A DNA stretch of 64,000 bases from Sulfuricurvum sp. (GTDB taxonomy: Bacteria > Campylobacterota > Campylobacteria > Campylobacterales > Sulfurimonadaceae). The DNA is taken from contig QKCD01000008.1 of the NCBI GenBank assembly GCA_003245815.1, forward strand, positions 1 to 64,000. Reading direction: 5' to 3'. Each line of letters begins with the position of its first letter. Position 1 is the first letter of the stretch. A program made the position numbers and the translations under genes. The notes beneath the pieces were generated by a model, which was not told the origin of the DNA, made no database searches, and saw only the letters and a program-made list of their open reading frames with translations. This document shows positions 18,931 to 29,500 of this stretch, piece after piece.

Positions 18931-19335
18931 ATGTCGGGCATTTCATCCAAAGGGGTCTACGGCCTGGCGGCAATGCACGTGCTCTCCCACGCGGTCAACA
19001 ACCGCACGATGCAGGTGAAGGAGATCGCGGCGATGACGCAGATCTCCCACAGCTACCTCGAACAGCTGCTCTCTCAGCTGCGCAAGAGCGGTCTGGTCAT
19101 CAGCACGCGCGGCGCCTCCGGCGGTTACCGTCTGGCCCGTCCCTCCCACGAGATCGAGGTGATCGAGATTCTAGAGGCGCTGGAGGGGTCACTCTGCCGG
19201 ATCGAGGGGAACGTCGGGGCGAGCATCATTTTGGAGTATTTCTGGGCGGATATGCAGGAGAAGGTGAAGCAGCTCTTTTCGCTGAAACTCTCCGAACTCG
19301 ACCAGTCCTACCAGCCCTACCACTACGAGATCTGA
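18931..19335 (+). CDS. Rrf2 family transcriptional regulator
   Basis: KGVYGLAAMHVLS...ISHSYLEQLLSQLRKSGLVISTRGASGGYRLAR. Confidence 0.93.
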   Translation: MSGISSKGVYGLAAMHVLSHAVNNRTMQVKEIAAMTQISHSYLEQLLSQLRKSGLVISTRGASGGYRLARPSHEIEVIEILEALEGSLCRIEGNVGASIILEYFWADMQEKVKQLFSLKLSELDQSYQPYHYEI

Positions 19336-20126
19336 GAGGCTTCAGCGATGCCGGCATAGGCCGCCGCGATGCCGTCGCGGTTTAGGCCGTAGGTCCCGAT
19401 CAGCGTATCGGCGTGCTCCAGAGGCTGCAGGCCGTAGACCGTGATCAGGGTACGGGCCACCTGCAGGGTCGCGGCCAGCTTCTGGTTTCTGGAGGCGTGG
19501 GCGGCATCCATCGAGTGGCGGAAGAGGTCGATGAACTCCGCCTCGAATTGCCACCGCTCGAAGAGTTCGGCGGCCAGTTCGTCCCCCGTCGCCCCGATTA
19601 CCCGCCGCTCCTCTGCCTGCAACCCTTCCGGGCTCCGCTGTGTGAAGCGGTGCCTGTTCCCCATCTGCTGCATCACGTACTCCGCCGCCATTTTGCCCAT
19701 CTCCAGGACGAACATCACCCCGCTGAGCTTGATGAATGCCGAGGGGTCGTCACCGATCTTCAGCAGGCTGAAGAGAAACTCCTGCTGCAGGCGCATCGTC
19801 TCGAGCCACTGCTCCAGGGTGATACCGTAGGCGGGGAGGTCGTCGCCGGCATACTCCGTCATTGCCAGCTGCAGGGCGATCCCGTGGATCTTTGACGTAC
19901 CGAAGAGTGTCAGGGCGTGGCGGATGGAGGTGATCTGCGAACGGAAGCCGTAGAAGGGGGCGTTGACGCTGCGAAGCAGGTCGGCAAAGAGCATCGGGTC
20001 CGCTTCGATCGTTCTGGCGAAGGCGAGGATGTCGACCTCGGGAGCCTTGGCCAGTTCGTTGAGCCGTTCCAGGGAGCGTCGCAACGGGGGAAAGTGCTCC
20101 AAAGAGTGCAGCAGGTTCGTGTTCAC
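19323..20126 (-). CDS. HDOD domain protein
   Basis: GTG start at 20126. FARTIEADPMLFADLLRSVNAPFYGFRSQITSIRHALTLFGTSKIHGIAL. Confidence 0.8.
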   Translation of the reverse strand: MNTNLLHSLEHFPPLRRSLERLNELAKAPEVDILAFARTIEADPMLFADLLRSVNAPFYGFRSQITSIRHALTLFGTSKIHGIALQLAMTEYAGDDLPAYGITLEQWLETMRLQQEFLFSLLKIGDDPSAFIKLSGVMFVLEMGKMAAEYVMQQMGNRHRFTQRSPEGLQAEERRVIGATGDELAAELFERWQFEAEFIDLFRHSMDAAHASRNQKLAATLQVARTLITVYGLQPLEHADTLIGTYGLNRDGIAAAYAGIAEASQIS

Positions 20127-20175
20127 ACGGTGTCCTTCATCGCTTCGGGTTTGCGATATTGTAGTATAAAATCCG

Positions 20176-21621
20176 TTAAGAGCAACGTGTCTGCCTGCGA
20201 TGCAGAAGGAAAACGACGGTGACATTGAGCGTCAGTCCCCAGACGCCAGCATGGATGCCCAGCGGTTTTGCGGGCAGCGGCGCCAGCAGCAGAAGCAGTG
20301 TCAAGGCAACGCCCGCGAGCAGCCCCGCGAGTACGGCCGTGGCACCGAGCCGCTTGAACCAGACGCCCAGCATGATGGCCGGGGCCGTCTGGCAGAGAAG
20401 CTCGAGCTTGATCTGGATCAGCCACCAGATGGTCGAGGGGAGCGAGACGGCGAGGTAGACCATCAGGGCCATCATCCCCCAGGAGAAGAGCTTGCCGACG
20501 TAGGTGAGCTCGCGCTGGGAAGCGCCGGGGCGCCGGCGGCGGTAGAGGTCCTGGGTGAAGAGCGAGGCGATGGCGAGCAGGGCCGAGTCGACGGTGGACA
20601 TGATGGCGGCGACGGCGGCGGCGACGAAAAGGGTCAGGACCAGGGGCATGCCGCTGATGTTTCCGAGCTCCTTGAGCATGAGCAGGACGATCTGCTCCGA
20701 TTCGATCGCTCCAAGACCGGGAAAGCGGGCCGCTCCGATGACGGCGATGACGATCAGCGGCAGGGTGGTCAGAAAGGGCATGACGAGCATCAGCTGCAAA
20801 GAGCGGCGCAGGGTCCGCTCGTTCCGGGCGGCGTAGATGCGCTGGATCGCCTGGGGATAGACGGCGATGCCGAACATGATAAGGATGAGGACGCTGGCCC
20901 ACTTGATCTGCTGCTCACCGGAGGGGTCGGCGAAGAACTCCGGGCGCAGCGCCGCCAGGGCGGGGAGGTTCGCCTCGAGGGAGCCGTAGTGAAGCCAGAC
21001 GACGGTGAAAATGATCAATACCCCCGCGAAGAGCAGCACCCCCTGGATGGCGTCGGTCCAGGCGACGGAGCGCATCCCGCCGAGGGTCTCGTAGAGGACC
21101 ATGATGAAGGCCATGGCGATGATCCCCTCCGTGAAACCGACGCTGCCGCCGGTAACGCTCTCGAGGATGTAGCCGATCGCCTTGAGGTTGGTCAGCATGT
21201 AGTTGCTCAGGGCGAAAATCCCGATGCCGACGACGATATAGGTGAGGGCGTCGCGGCCGTAGCGGTGGTGGATGTAGTCGCCGACCGTGATGAAACCGTG
21301 TTCGCGGGCCAGCGGGTAGAGGCGCGGCGCGTAGAGAAGGTAGCCGCCGACGATGACGATCATGAAGGTGACGCTGACGAGGAAGTACCAGCCGCTTCGG
21401 TAGGTGCTTCCGGCGAAGCCGATCAGGGAGTTGCCGCTGTACTGGGTGGCGTACATCGTCAGGAAGAGGATGCCCACCCCGAAGCCGGCGCCGCCGAGGT
21501 AGAAGTCCCGCATGGAGGCTTCCCGGCTGGCGAACTTTCCGGCGACGCCGACGAGGATCATCGAGGCGAGATACCCCAGCAGCACGGCGGTGCCCGTTTC
21601 CCCCAGCAGCGCGTTATTCAT
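20176..21621 (-). CDS. Sodium:solute symporter family protein
   Basis: REASMRDFYLGGAGFGVGILFLTMYATQYSGNSLIGFAGSTYRSGW; about 13 TM pattern. Confidence 0.88.
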   Translation of the reverse strand: MNNALLGETGTAVLLGYLASMILVGVAGKFASREASMRDFYLGGAGFGVGILFLTMYATQYSGNSLIGFAGSTYRSGWYFLVSVTFMIVIVGGYLLYAPRLYPLAREHGFITVGDYIHHRYGRDALTYIVVGIGIFALSNYMLTNLKAIGYILESVTGGSVGFTEGIIAMAFIMVLYETLGGMRSVAWTDAIQGVLLFAGVLIIFTVVWLHYGSLEANLPALAALRPEFFADPSGEQQIKWASVLILIMFGIAVYPQAIQRIYAARNERTLRRSLQLMLVMPFLTTLPLIVIAVIGAARFPGLGAIESEQIVLLMLKELGNISGMPLVLTLFVAAAVAAIMSTVDSALLAIASLFTQDLYRRRRPGASQRELTYVGKLFSWGMMALMVYLAVSLPSTIWWLIQIKLELLCQTAPAIMLGVWFKRLGATAVLAGLLAGVALTLLLLLAPLPAKPLGIHAGVWGLTLNVTVVFLLHRRQTRCS

Positions 21622-21811
21622 CCTCCTGCTCCTTGAGGAGATCCCAGCCTGTTTCAATGGTGAGGCCCAGCAGCAGGGCGTAGAGCAGGGTGGCGCCCAG
21701 GCTGCCCCAGACCCAGAGGGGAACCCCGGCGACGGGGCTTCCCCCGAGGAGGGGAAGGGTGGCTCCAAGCAGGGCGAAAGTGAGCCAGAAAGGGGTGAAT
21801 CGGCGTTTCAT
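21614..21811 (-). CDS. Small membrane protein co-encoded with symporter
   Basis: 65 aa, two hydrophobic helices, 8-bp overlap with the symporter start. Confidence 0.65.
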   Translation of the reverse strand: MKRRFTPFWLTFALLGATLPLLGGSPVAGVPLWVWGSLGATLLYALLLGLTIETGWDLLKEQEDE

Positions 21812-21917
21812 GGCGGGAGTGTAGCACGGCGTTGATGAATTCCCGGTAAGCTATTCATAGAGATATGTTATAGTCACTCCCCGATAACGGCTACGGGTCG
21901 AGTGATGAGGTTGAAAC

Positions 21918-24900
21918 ATGAAGATGTGGCGATACGGCGCGATGCTCCTCTTGATACTGTTCTTTCCCCCGATGATGGCGGCGCAGGGAGGGGATGGTGA
22001 ACATGTCGTGCTTCAGCTCAAGTGGAAACACCTCTTCCAGTTCGCCGGCTTCTACATGGCCAAGGAGAAGGGGTACTATGACGCCGCCGGGCTGGATGTG
22101 GAGATCCGGGAGAAGTCGCCGTCGGTCAACATCGTACGCGACGTGCTCTCGGGGGAAGCGACCTACGGGGTCTCCGATTCGGCGCTGGTGCTTGACCGGC
22201 TGCAGGGCAAGCCGGTCGTCGCCCTCAAGGCGATCTTCCAGCACTCCCCCCTGGCGCTGTTGAGCCTGGCGTCCTCGGGGATCGGCAGCGTGGAGGCGTT
22301 GCGGGGGAAACGGGTCATGATCTCCCCCGAAAGTGCCCAGAACGTCTCCATCATGGCGATGCTTAAGAGCCACGGCGTGACGGAGTCGGATATCGATATC
22401 GTCCCCATGTCCTTCGATATCAATGACCTGATCGGGGGGAGGGTCGACGCCTTCACCGCCTACGTGACGGACCAGCCGGTCCTCCTTGAAGAGCGTCAGA
22501 TCCCCTACAGCCTGCTCAGGCCCAGCGACTACGGTTTTGATTTCTACGGGGATATCCTCTTCACGTCGGAAACGGAACTCCAGAAGCACCCCGGCCGGGT
22601 TCAGGCCTTCGCGGAGGCGAGCATGCAGGGGTGGCGTTACGCCTTCGAGCATATCGACGAGACGGTCGACGTCATCAAACGAGGTTACGCGGGTGCGGAG
22701 ATCACCCCCCACAAGCTTTTCAAAGAGGCCGAAGCCCTCAAGGCGATATCGGGCTTCGGGAGAGAGGAATTCGGGAACCTCGAACGCTCCAAGATACTTG
22801 GGATCGCCAACACCTTTGCCGTTTTGGGCAAGGGAGTGGGGGCGCACAAACGGCTGGAGGGGTTCGTCTACGACCCGGGTAGAATGCTCCTGAGCGAGGA
22901 GGAGCGGCAGTTCGTGGCCGCACATCCGCTTATCCGGGTCTCCAACGAGGAGGACTGGCCCCCCTACGATTACCGACTGGAGGGGCTGGCAACGGGTTAC
23001 TCCGTCGACTTGATGCGGCTGCTGGCGGAGAAGATCGGCGTTCGTATCGCCTTTGTCACCGAAAGCTGGCCGCAGATGCTCCAGATGCTCAAAAATCACG
23101 AGATCGATGCGGTGCACCTGATGTCGATCACCCCGGAGCGCCGGGAATACACCCTCTACAGCAAGCTCTACATGATGTCGGACCGGGTGATCGTGACCCA
23201 GGAAGCGACGGCAGACATCCGCAGCATGGGAGATCTCAACGGCAAGACCGTAGCGGCGGTGCGGGGGTGGGCGATCACGGAGACGATGAAGCGGCGCTAC
23301 CCGAAGATGGAGGTGCTCTACCGCGAGAATGCCGCGGCACTCCTTGACGCCGTTGCCTACGGCGAAGCCGATGCCGCGGTGATGGATTATATGGTGGCGA
23401 ACTACCTGATCAAGCAGAAGATGCTCGGCAACCTGAAGATCGCCGCCAAGGTGCAGCGTGATGACGACGAGGAGCTTCATATCGGGGTGCGCAGCGACTG
23501 GCCGCAGCTGAAGGAGCTCTTTGACCGGGCGCTCGAACATGTGACGGCCGAGGAGCGGCTGGCACTGAACCGCAAATGGTTCGAAGACGGCCGGAAGGTC
23601 GGAGGAAAGACGCCGATGCAATTCAGCGTCGCCGAACAGGTTTATCTCCGGAACAAGAAGCGTCTGCGGACCTGTGTGGACCCGAACTGGATGCCGCTCG
23701 AAGCGATTGCAGAGGGGCATTACACGGGGATGGGCTCGGATTACCTCGAACTTTTCCGCGAACGCATCGGGATTCCCATCGAGGTGGTGCCGACGGCGAC
23801 CTGGACCGAATCGGTGCGCAAAGCGAAGGCGCGCGAATGCGACATGTTCGTCTTCAGCATGGACACCGCCGAACGCCGGGAGTATATGAACGTTACCGGC
23901 CCCGTGATCGCCCCGCCGCTCGTCATCGCGACCCGGCTGGATACCTGGTTTTTGGCCGATCTCGCCAGCATCACCGACCAGAAGATCGGTATCGTCAGCG
24001 GCTATGCCCTGACGGATGTGCTCCGCGAACGTTACCCGCAGATCAACTTCGTCCCCGTTGTTTCCATGGACGAGGGACTGCAAAAGGTGATCGACGGGGA
24101 GCTCTACGGTTTCCTGGACGCCTACCCGGTCCTGGGGTACAAACTGCAGCAGGAGTACCTGGGTGAGTTGAAGATCGGGGGACGTTTCGAAGATACCTGG
24201 GATCTCGGTGTCGCGCTGCGCAACGACGAATCCGAACTCTACACCATCTTCGAAAAGATCGTCGCTTCCATCTCCGAGTCGGAGCGCAAGGCGATCGAAA
24301 ACCGCTGGATTTCCGTCACCTTCGAGGAGGGGTTCGACTACACCATGATGTGGCGGATGATCCTGCTCTTTTCCGTTGTTTCGGGCTTTCTCATCTTCCG
24401 CAACCGCCAGCTGACGCTCCATAAAAGAGAGCTCGACGCGAAGAACCTGGAGCTTGAAGCGCAGAAACAGCAGATGAACTTCATCGCCTACCATGATACC
24501 TTGACGGGACTGCCGAACCGGGGGAGTTTCCGGGAGAAGCTCGAACACGCCATCGGCATCGCCAAACGCAACGAGCGCAGCATCGCCATACTCTTTGTTG
24601 ACCTGGACCGCTTCAAGATCGTCAACGATACCCTCGGCCACCATATCGGCGACGAGATGCTCAAGGAGCTGGCGGTACGGATCCGCAGGACGCTGCGCGA
24701 CACCGACACCCTCTCGCGGATCGGCGGCGATGAGTTCACGGTGCTGATCGAGACGCTGCGCCATCCCGACGAGGTGGCTTTTGTCGCGGAGCATATCCTC
24801 GAGGTGATCCAGCAGCCCGTGCATATCGGCAGCTACGAACTCGGCACGACGGCGAGTATCGGTATTGCCCTCTACCCCGAGGACGGCAGTGACGCCAACA

Positions 24901-25775
24901 GCCTGATCAAGAACGCCGACAGTGCTATGTACCTGGCGAAGTCCGAGGGGAAAAACAGCTACCGCTACTACACGAAGAAGCTCTCCGACGACGTTCACCG
25001 CAGGATGCAGATCGAACACGACCTGCGCAGCGCCATCGAGAAAAACGAACTTTCACTGCTCTTCCAGCCGCAGTACGATCTGCAGACGCAGCAGGTTGTG
25101 GCCGCCGAAGCGCTGGTGCGGTGGCGGCATGGAGACGGGCTGATCCCTCCGTCGGAGTTCATTCCCATCGCCGAGGACAGCGGGATTATTGTGGCGATCG
25201 GGGAGTGGGTCTTTACGACGGCATGCCGGGAGTTCATGGCCTGGAAGCGGGAGGGTCTGCCGGTGAAGACGATCGCCATCAACGTCTCCAGCGTCCAGTT
25301 CAACCAGCCCAATATCGTTGAACGTTTCAAGGCGATGGTCGACGAGGTGGGGATCGATCCCCAGTCGGTGGAGATCGAACTGACCGAACGCTACATCATG
25401 GAACATACCCAGCAGAACCAGACGATCCTCGACCGGCTGCGCCGCATCGGCTTCCGGATTTCGGTGGATGACTTCGGAACCGGCTATTCCTCGATGAGCT
25501 ACCTCAAGACCCTGCCGCTGGACACGATCAAAATCGACAAATCCTTTATCGATGAGATCCCCTACGACAAGAACGACGTGGCGATCACCCGGGCGATCCT
25601 CGCCCTCGCCAAGAGCCTGGGTTACACGGTCGTCGCCGAGGGGATCGAATACGGCGAACAGGAGCAGTTCCTGCGGGAGCACGGCTGCCACTACGGTCAG
25701 GGGTACCTCTTCAGCAGGCCTTTGGAGACGCAGGCCTTCGCGGCCTTCCTGAAAGAACGGGAGAAAAAGGCCTAG
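21918..25775 (+). CDS. Multi-sensor GGDEF-EAL protein (NMT1/THI5-like plus two SBP_bac_3-like periplasmic domains)
   Basis: LQLKWKHLFQFAGFYMAKEKGYY (NMT1-like); two tandem extracellular solute-binding-like modules; one TM; RIGGDEFTVL; AAEALVRWRHGDG; DDFGTGYSSMSYLK. Confidence 0.92.
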   Translation: MKMWRYGAMLLLILFFPPMMAAQGGDGEHVVLQLKWKHLFQFAGFYMAKEKGYYDAAGLDVEIREKSPSVNIVRDVLSGEATYGVSDSALVLDRLQGKPVVALKAIFQHSPLALLSLASSGIGSVEALRGKRVMISPESAQNVSIMAMLKSHGVTESDIDIVPMSFDINDLIGGRVDAFTAYVTDQPVLLEERQIPYSLLRPSDYGFDFYGDILFTSETELQKHPGRVQAFAEASMQGWRYAFEHIDETVDVIKRGYAGAEITPHKLFKEAEALKAISGFGREEFGNLERSKILGIANTFAVLGKGVGAHKRLEGFVYDPGRMLLSEEERQFVAAHPLIRVSNEEDWPPYDYRLEGLATGYSVDLMRLLAEKIGVRIAFVTESWPQMLQMLKNHEIDAVHLMSITPERREYTLYSKLYMMSDRVIVTQEATADIRSMGDLNGKTVAAVRGWAITETMKRRYPKMEVLYRENAAALLDAVAYGEADAAVMDYMVANYLIKQKMLGNLKIAAKVQRDDDEELHIGVRSDWPQLKELFDRALEHVTAEERLALNRKWFEDGRKVGGKTPMQFSVAEQVYLRNKKRLRTCVDPNWMPLEAIAEGHYTGMGSDYLELFRERIGIPIEVVPTATWTESVRKAKARECDMFVFSMDTAERREYMNVTGPVIAPPLVIATRLDTWFLADLASITDQKIGIVSGYALTDVLRERYPQINFVPVVSMDEGLQKVIDGELYGFLDAYPVLGYKLQQEYLGELKIGGRFEDTWDLGVALRNDESELYTIFEKIVASISESERKAIENRWISVTFEEGFDYTMMWRMILLFSVVSGFLIFRNRQLTLHKRELDAKNLELEAQKQQMNFIAYHDTLTGLPNRGSFREKLEHAIGIAKRNERSIAILFVDLDRFKIVNDTLGHHIGDEMLKELAVRIRRTLRDTDTLSRIGGDEFTVLIETLRHPDEVAFVAEHILEVIQQPVHIGSYELGTTASIGIALYPEDGSDANSLIKNADSAMYLAKSEGKNSYRYYTKKLSDDVHRRMQIEHDLRSAIEKNELSLLFQPQYDLQTQQVVAAEALVRWRHGDGLIPPSEFIPIAEDSGIIVAIGEWVFTTACREFMAWKREGLPVKTIAINVSSVQFNQPNIVERFKAMVDEVGIDPQSVEIELTERYIMEHTQQNQTILDRLRRIGFRISVDDFGTGYSSMSYLKTLPLDTIKIDKSFIDEIPYDKNDVAITRAILALAKSLGYTVVAEGIEYGEQEQFLREHGCHYGQGYLFSRPLETQAFAAFLKEREKKA

Positions 25776-26389
25776 AGCCCCTCCTGCATCACGTACCAGA
25801 GGCGTTCCACTTCGGTGTCGTCGAGGAAGAGGGAGCTGCCCGTTTCAAAGAGTTCGAGGGCCCCCTCGCGGCCGATCGCGAGGGTGTGGCTGCAGTGTGG
25901 GTGCGCGGGGAGGTAGGCCCGGATCAGGGAGACCTCCTCCTCGACGGGGGCATCACAGAAGAAGCAGTGCAGGTCGCGGTGCAGCCGCCCTTCATGCTCG
26001 AGCAGCCGGACGTAGGATTCCACGGCGATCCGCTTGGGGTTTTGCAGATGCCACTGCCGGGCGGCGCGGTCGATCAGCTCGAAATAGAAGCCCCCGGTCT
26101 CCTCGGCATGGCTGAGGTGGGGGTAGAAAAGGGTGATGAACTGCTGCCAGAGCCGCAACCGGTGGTGGTCGGTCATCCAGGGGAAACCGAGATGGATGAC
26201 GTCGCGCAGCCGACCCATACTGCTTTTGAGGGAGATTTCGCTTTCGAAGTCGATCTTGAAGCCGAGATTGATCGTACTGTGGCGGGCCCCGTAAAATCGG
26301 TAAAGGGTCTCTAAGTTTTGCTGCGTTAATATGGTGACCACGAGATCCTCATCCCGTGCACGGTTTAACCGGATGATATACCCCTGCAT
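25772..26389 (-). CDS. recO: RecO-like DNA repair protein
   Basis: MQGYIIRLNRARDEDLVVTILTQQNLETLYRFYGARHSTINLG, RecO-like N-terminal OB fold; size and layout fit epsilonproteobacterial RecO. Confidence 0.7.
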   Translation of the reverse strand: MQGYIIRLNRARDEDLVVTILTQQNLETLYRFYGARHSTINLGFKIDFESEISLKSSMGRLRDVIHLGFPWMTDHHRLRLWQQFITLFYPHLSHAEETGGFYFELIDRAARQWHLQNPKRIAVESYVRLLEHEGRLHRDLHCFFCDAPVEEEVSLIRAYLPAHPHCSHTLAIGREGALELFETGSSLFLDDTEVERLWYVMQEGL

Positions 26390-26566
26390 CTTCCTGCTTC
26401 TTATTTACTCAGTAGCGTCATCTTACAAAAAAGACCTTGATTGTTAAATGAACTTTTAGACGTTTAGAGATATAATATAAAAATTTTCATCTCTAATAAA
26501 GCAAAGTTCTTTAAAAAGAGATTAAATGCATGAAATTTTATGAATTTTCTTCTGAAAGGTGAATGT

Positions 26567-29500
26567 ATGATGGAATACTCCGACTTACTTCGGTCATCTA
26601 AAGACAACTGTGGTTTCGGCCTCGTGGCCAACATCAAAAACCGCGCTTCCCACGAAAATCTCGAAAAGGCGATCACGGCCCTTGAGCGGATGATGCACCG
26701 CGGTGCCGTTGCAGCCGACGGCAAAACCGGCGACGGTAGCGGTCTGCTTCTCTCCATGCCCCACGAGTTTATGCTCGAAACGGCGAAGGAGCTCGGCGTC
26801 GAGCTTCCCGACCAGTACGCCGTGGCGGTCGTCTTCACAAAGGACCGGAGCCAGATCGAAGCGATCGAACAGGTCTGTGAGAACAACGACCTTAAAATCG
26901 TGCTCGTCCGCGATGTACCCGTTGACACCAACGCACTGGGAGACCAGGCGCTCGAAAGCCTGCCGCAGATCGTTCACCTCTTTATTATCCCCAACTCCAT
27001 CATGGCGACGAAACGCTTTGACGCGCTGCTCTACCTGAGCCGCAAGGAGAGCGAGCACCGCTTCGTCGGGGATGAGGACTTCTACATCGCCTCCATGTCT
27101 TCAAGGGTCATCTCCTACAAGGGCCTGGTGATGCCGACGCACATCAAGGAGTTCTACCCGGACCTGCAGCGGGAAAACTTCAAGATCTCCTTCTCGCTCT
27201 TCCACCAGCGCTTCTCCACCAACACCCTGCCGAAGTGGCGCCTGGCGCAGCCTTTCCGGGCCGTGGCGCACAACGGGGAGATCAACTCCGTCGAAGCGAA
27301 CCGCTTCAACGTCCGTGTCAAATCCGAATCCGTCAAGAGCGAGGTCTTCACCGACGAGGAGATCAAGCGGCTGCTGCCGATCCTGCAGCCGGGTGCTTCC
27401 GACAGCGCCAGCGCCGACAACTTCTTCGAGTTCCTCATTACGAACGGCATGGACTTCTTCAAGGCGGCCCGCGCCGTCATCCCCGCGCCGTGGCAGAACG
27501 CCCCGCACATGGACCCGGAACTGCGCGCCTTCTACGAATACCACTCCACGGTCTTCGAAGCGTGGGACGGCCCGGCCGCCTTCTCGCTGACCGACGGCCG
27601 CTACATCGGCTGTGTCCTTGACCGTAACGGCCTGCGCCCCTCCAAGTACATCATCACCCACGACGACACCCTGCTGATTACCAGCGAGTACGGCGTCAAC
27701 GACATCGCCGAGGAGGAGATCAAGGAGCGCGGCCGTTTGCAGTCGGGCCAGATGATCGGTCTCGACCTCAAGTTCGGCAAGGTCCTCAAAGACGAGGACA
27801 TCAACAACTACCTCAAGTCCTCCAACCCCTACATGAGCTGGCTCAACGAGCACATGGTCTACCTGCAGGAGCACGTGGACGAGCAGTACGCCAAGCTCTC
27901 CGAGCACGACGTGGCGCATATGGTCAAGCGCCAGCGCTTCTTCAACATCACGCAGGAGGTCGTCGAGCAGGTGATCGAGCCGATGATGAAAGACGGCAAG
28001 GAAGCCGTCGGCTCCATGGGCGACGACACACCGATGGCGGCTTTCAGCGAGAAGCAGCGCAGCTTTACCGACTTCTTTAAGCAGAAGTTCGCCCAGGTCA
28101 CCAACCCGCCGATCGACCCGATCCGCGAAAAGGTCGTTATGAGCCTCAATACGGGCTTCGGCGAGGTGCACAACATCCTTGACGAAATCCCCTCCCATGC
28201 CCACCGGCTTAAGGCGATTTCGCCGATCATCACCTACGAGAAGCTGGAGGTACTGAAATCCTTCGGCGACAAGACGTCGCCGCGCTTCCAGGCCTTCTAC
28301 TACAACCGTACCTTCTCCACGGCCTACAGCGGCACGCTCAAAGCGGGCCTCGAGGCCCTGGCCGACACGGTCGTCAAAGCGGTCAAAGAGGACGGCGTAC
28401 GCATCGTTATCCTCGACGACTGGGAGTTCGGCGAGAAGAACGCCGTCATCCCGATGGCCTTGGCGGTCGGCCGCGTCAACCGCGCGCTGCTCAGCGCCCA
28501 GGTCCGCCACCTCGTCTCCATTGTCTCCGCGACGGGTGAAGTCGTCGATTCCCATGGTGCCGCGGTACTGCTCGCCTACGGTGCGAGTGCCGTCTACCCG
28601 AGCCTGCTCTTCGCCACCGTGGCATCCTGCCTGCAGGAGAGCAAGGCGATCGACATGCCCCAGAGCGAAGCGCTCAAAGGGGTTCACCACGCCCTTAACG
28701 CCGGCCTGCTGAAGATCATGTCCAAGATGGGGATCTCCACCATCGCCTCCTACCGCAGCTCCGGTCTCTTCGATATCCTCGGCCTCAGCCGGGAGATCGT
28801 TGACGAGTGTTTCAGCGACTCCCATGTCATGGTTCCGGGTCTGGGCTACGACGATATCGACGCCCGGATCAAAAAGGCGCATAAAGAGGCGTACCGCGAA
28901 GACGGCTTCAGCCGTATCTTCCCGCTCAATATCGGCGGCTTCTACAAGTTCTACCACGGCCAGGAGCACCACGACTTCGGTCCGGACGTCATCCAGTCCC
29001 TGCACGCGGCGGTCGCGTCCGGCGCCAAGGCGGACTTCGAGAAGTTCAGGAACATCGTTAACGGCCGCGGCCAGAAGTTCATCCGTGACTTCTTCGTACT
29101 CAACTCCGACCGCAAGCCGGTTGAACTGAGCGAGGTTGAGCCCAAAGAGGCGATCTTCAAGCGCTTCGTCACCGCGGCGATGAGCCTCGGCTCCATCTCC
29201 CCGGAAGCCCACGAGTGTCTGGCGACGGCGATGAACACCATCGGCGGCCAGTCCAACTCCGGCGAGGGCGGCGAGGACGCCGTCCGCTTCGGTACGATCA
29301 AGAACTCCCGCATCAAGCAGGTCGCGTCGGGCCGCTTCGGCGTCACGCCGGCCTACCTCCGCAGTGCCGACGAGATCCAGATCAAGGTCGCCCAGGGGGC
29401 GAAACCGGGCGAGGGCGGCCAGCTTCCGGGCCACAAAGTCAGCGGCCTCATCGCGCGGCTGCGCCACACGGTACCGGGCGTCACCCTGATCTCCCCGCCG

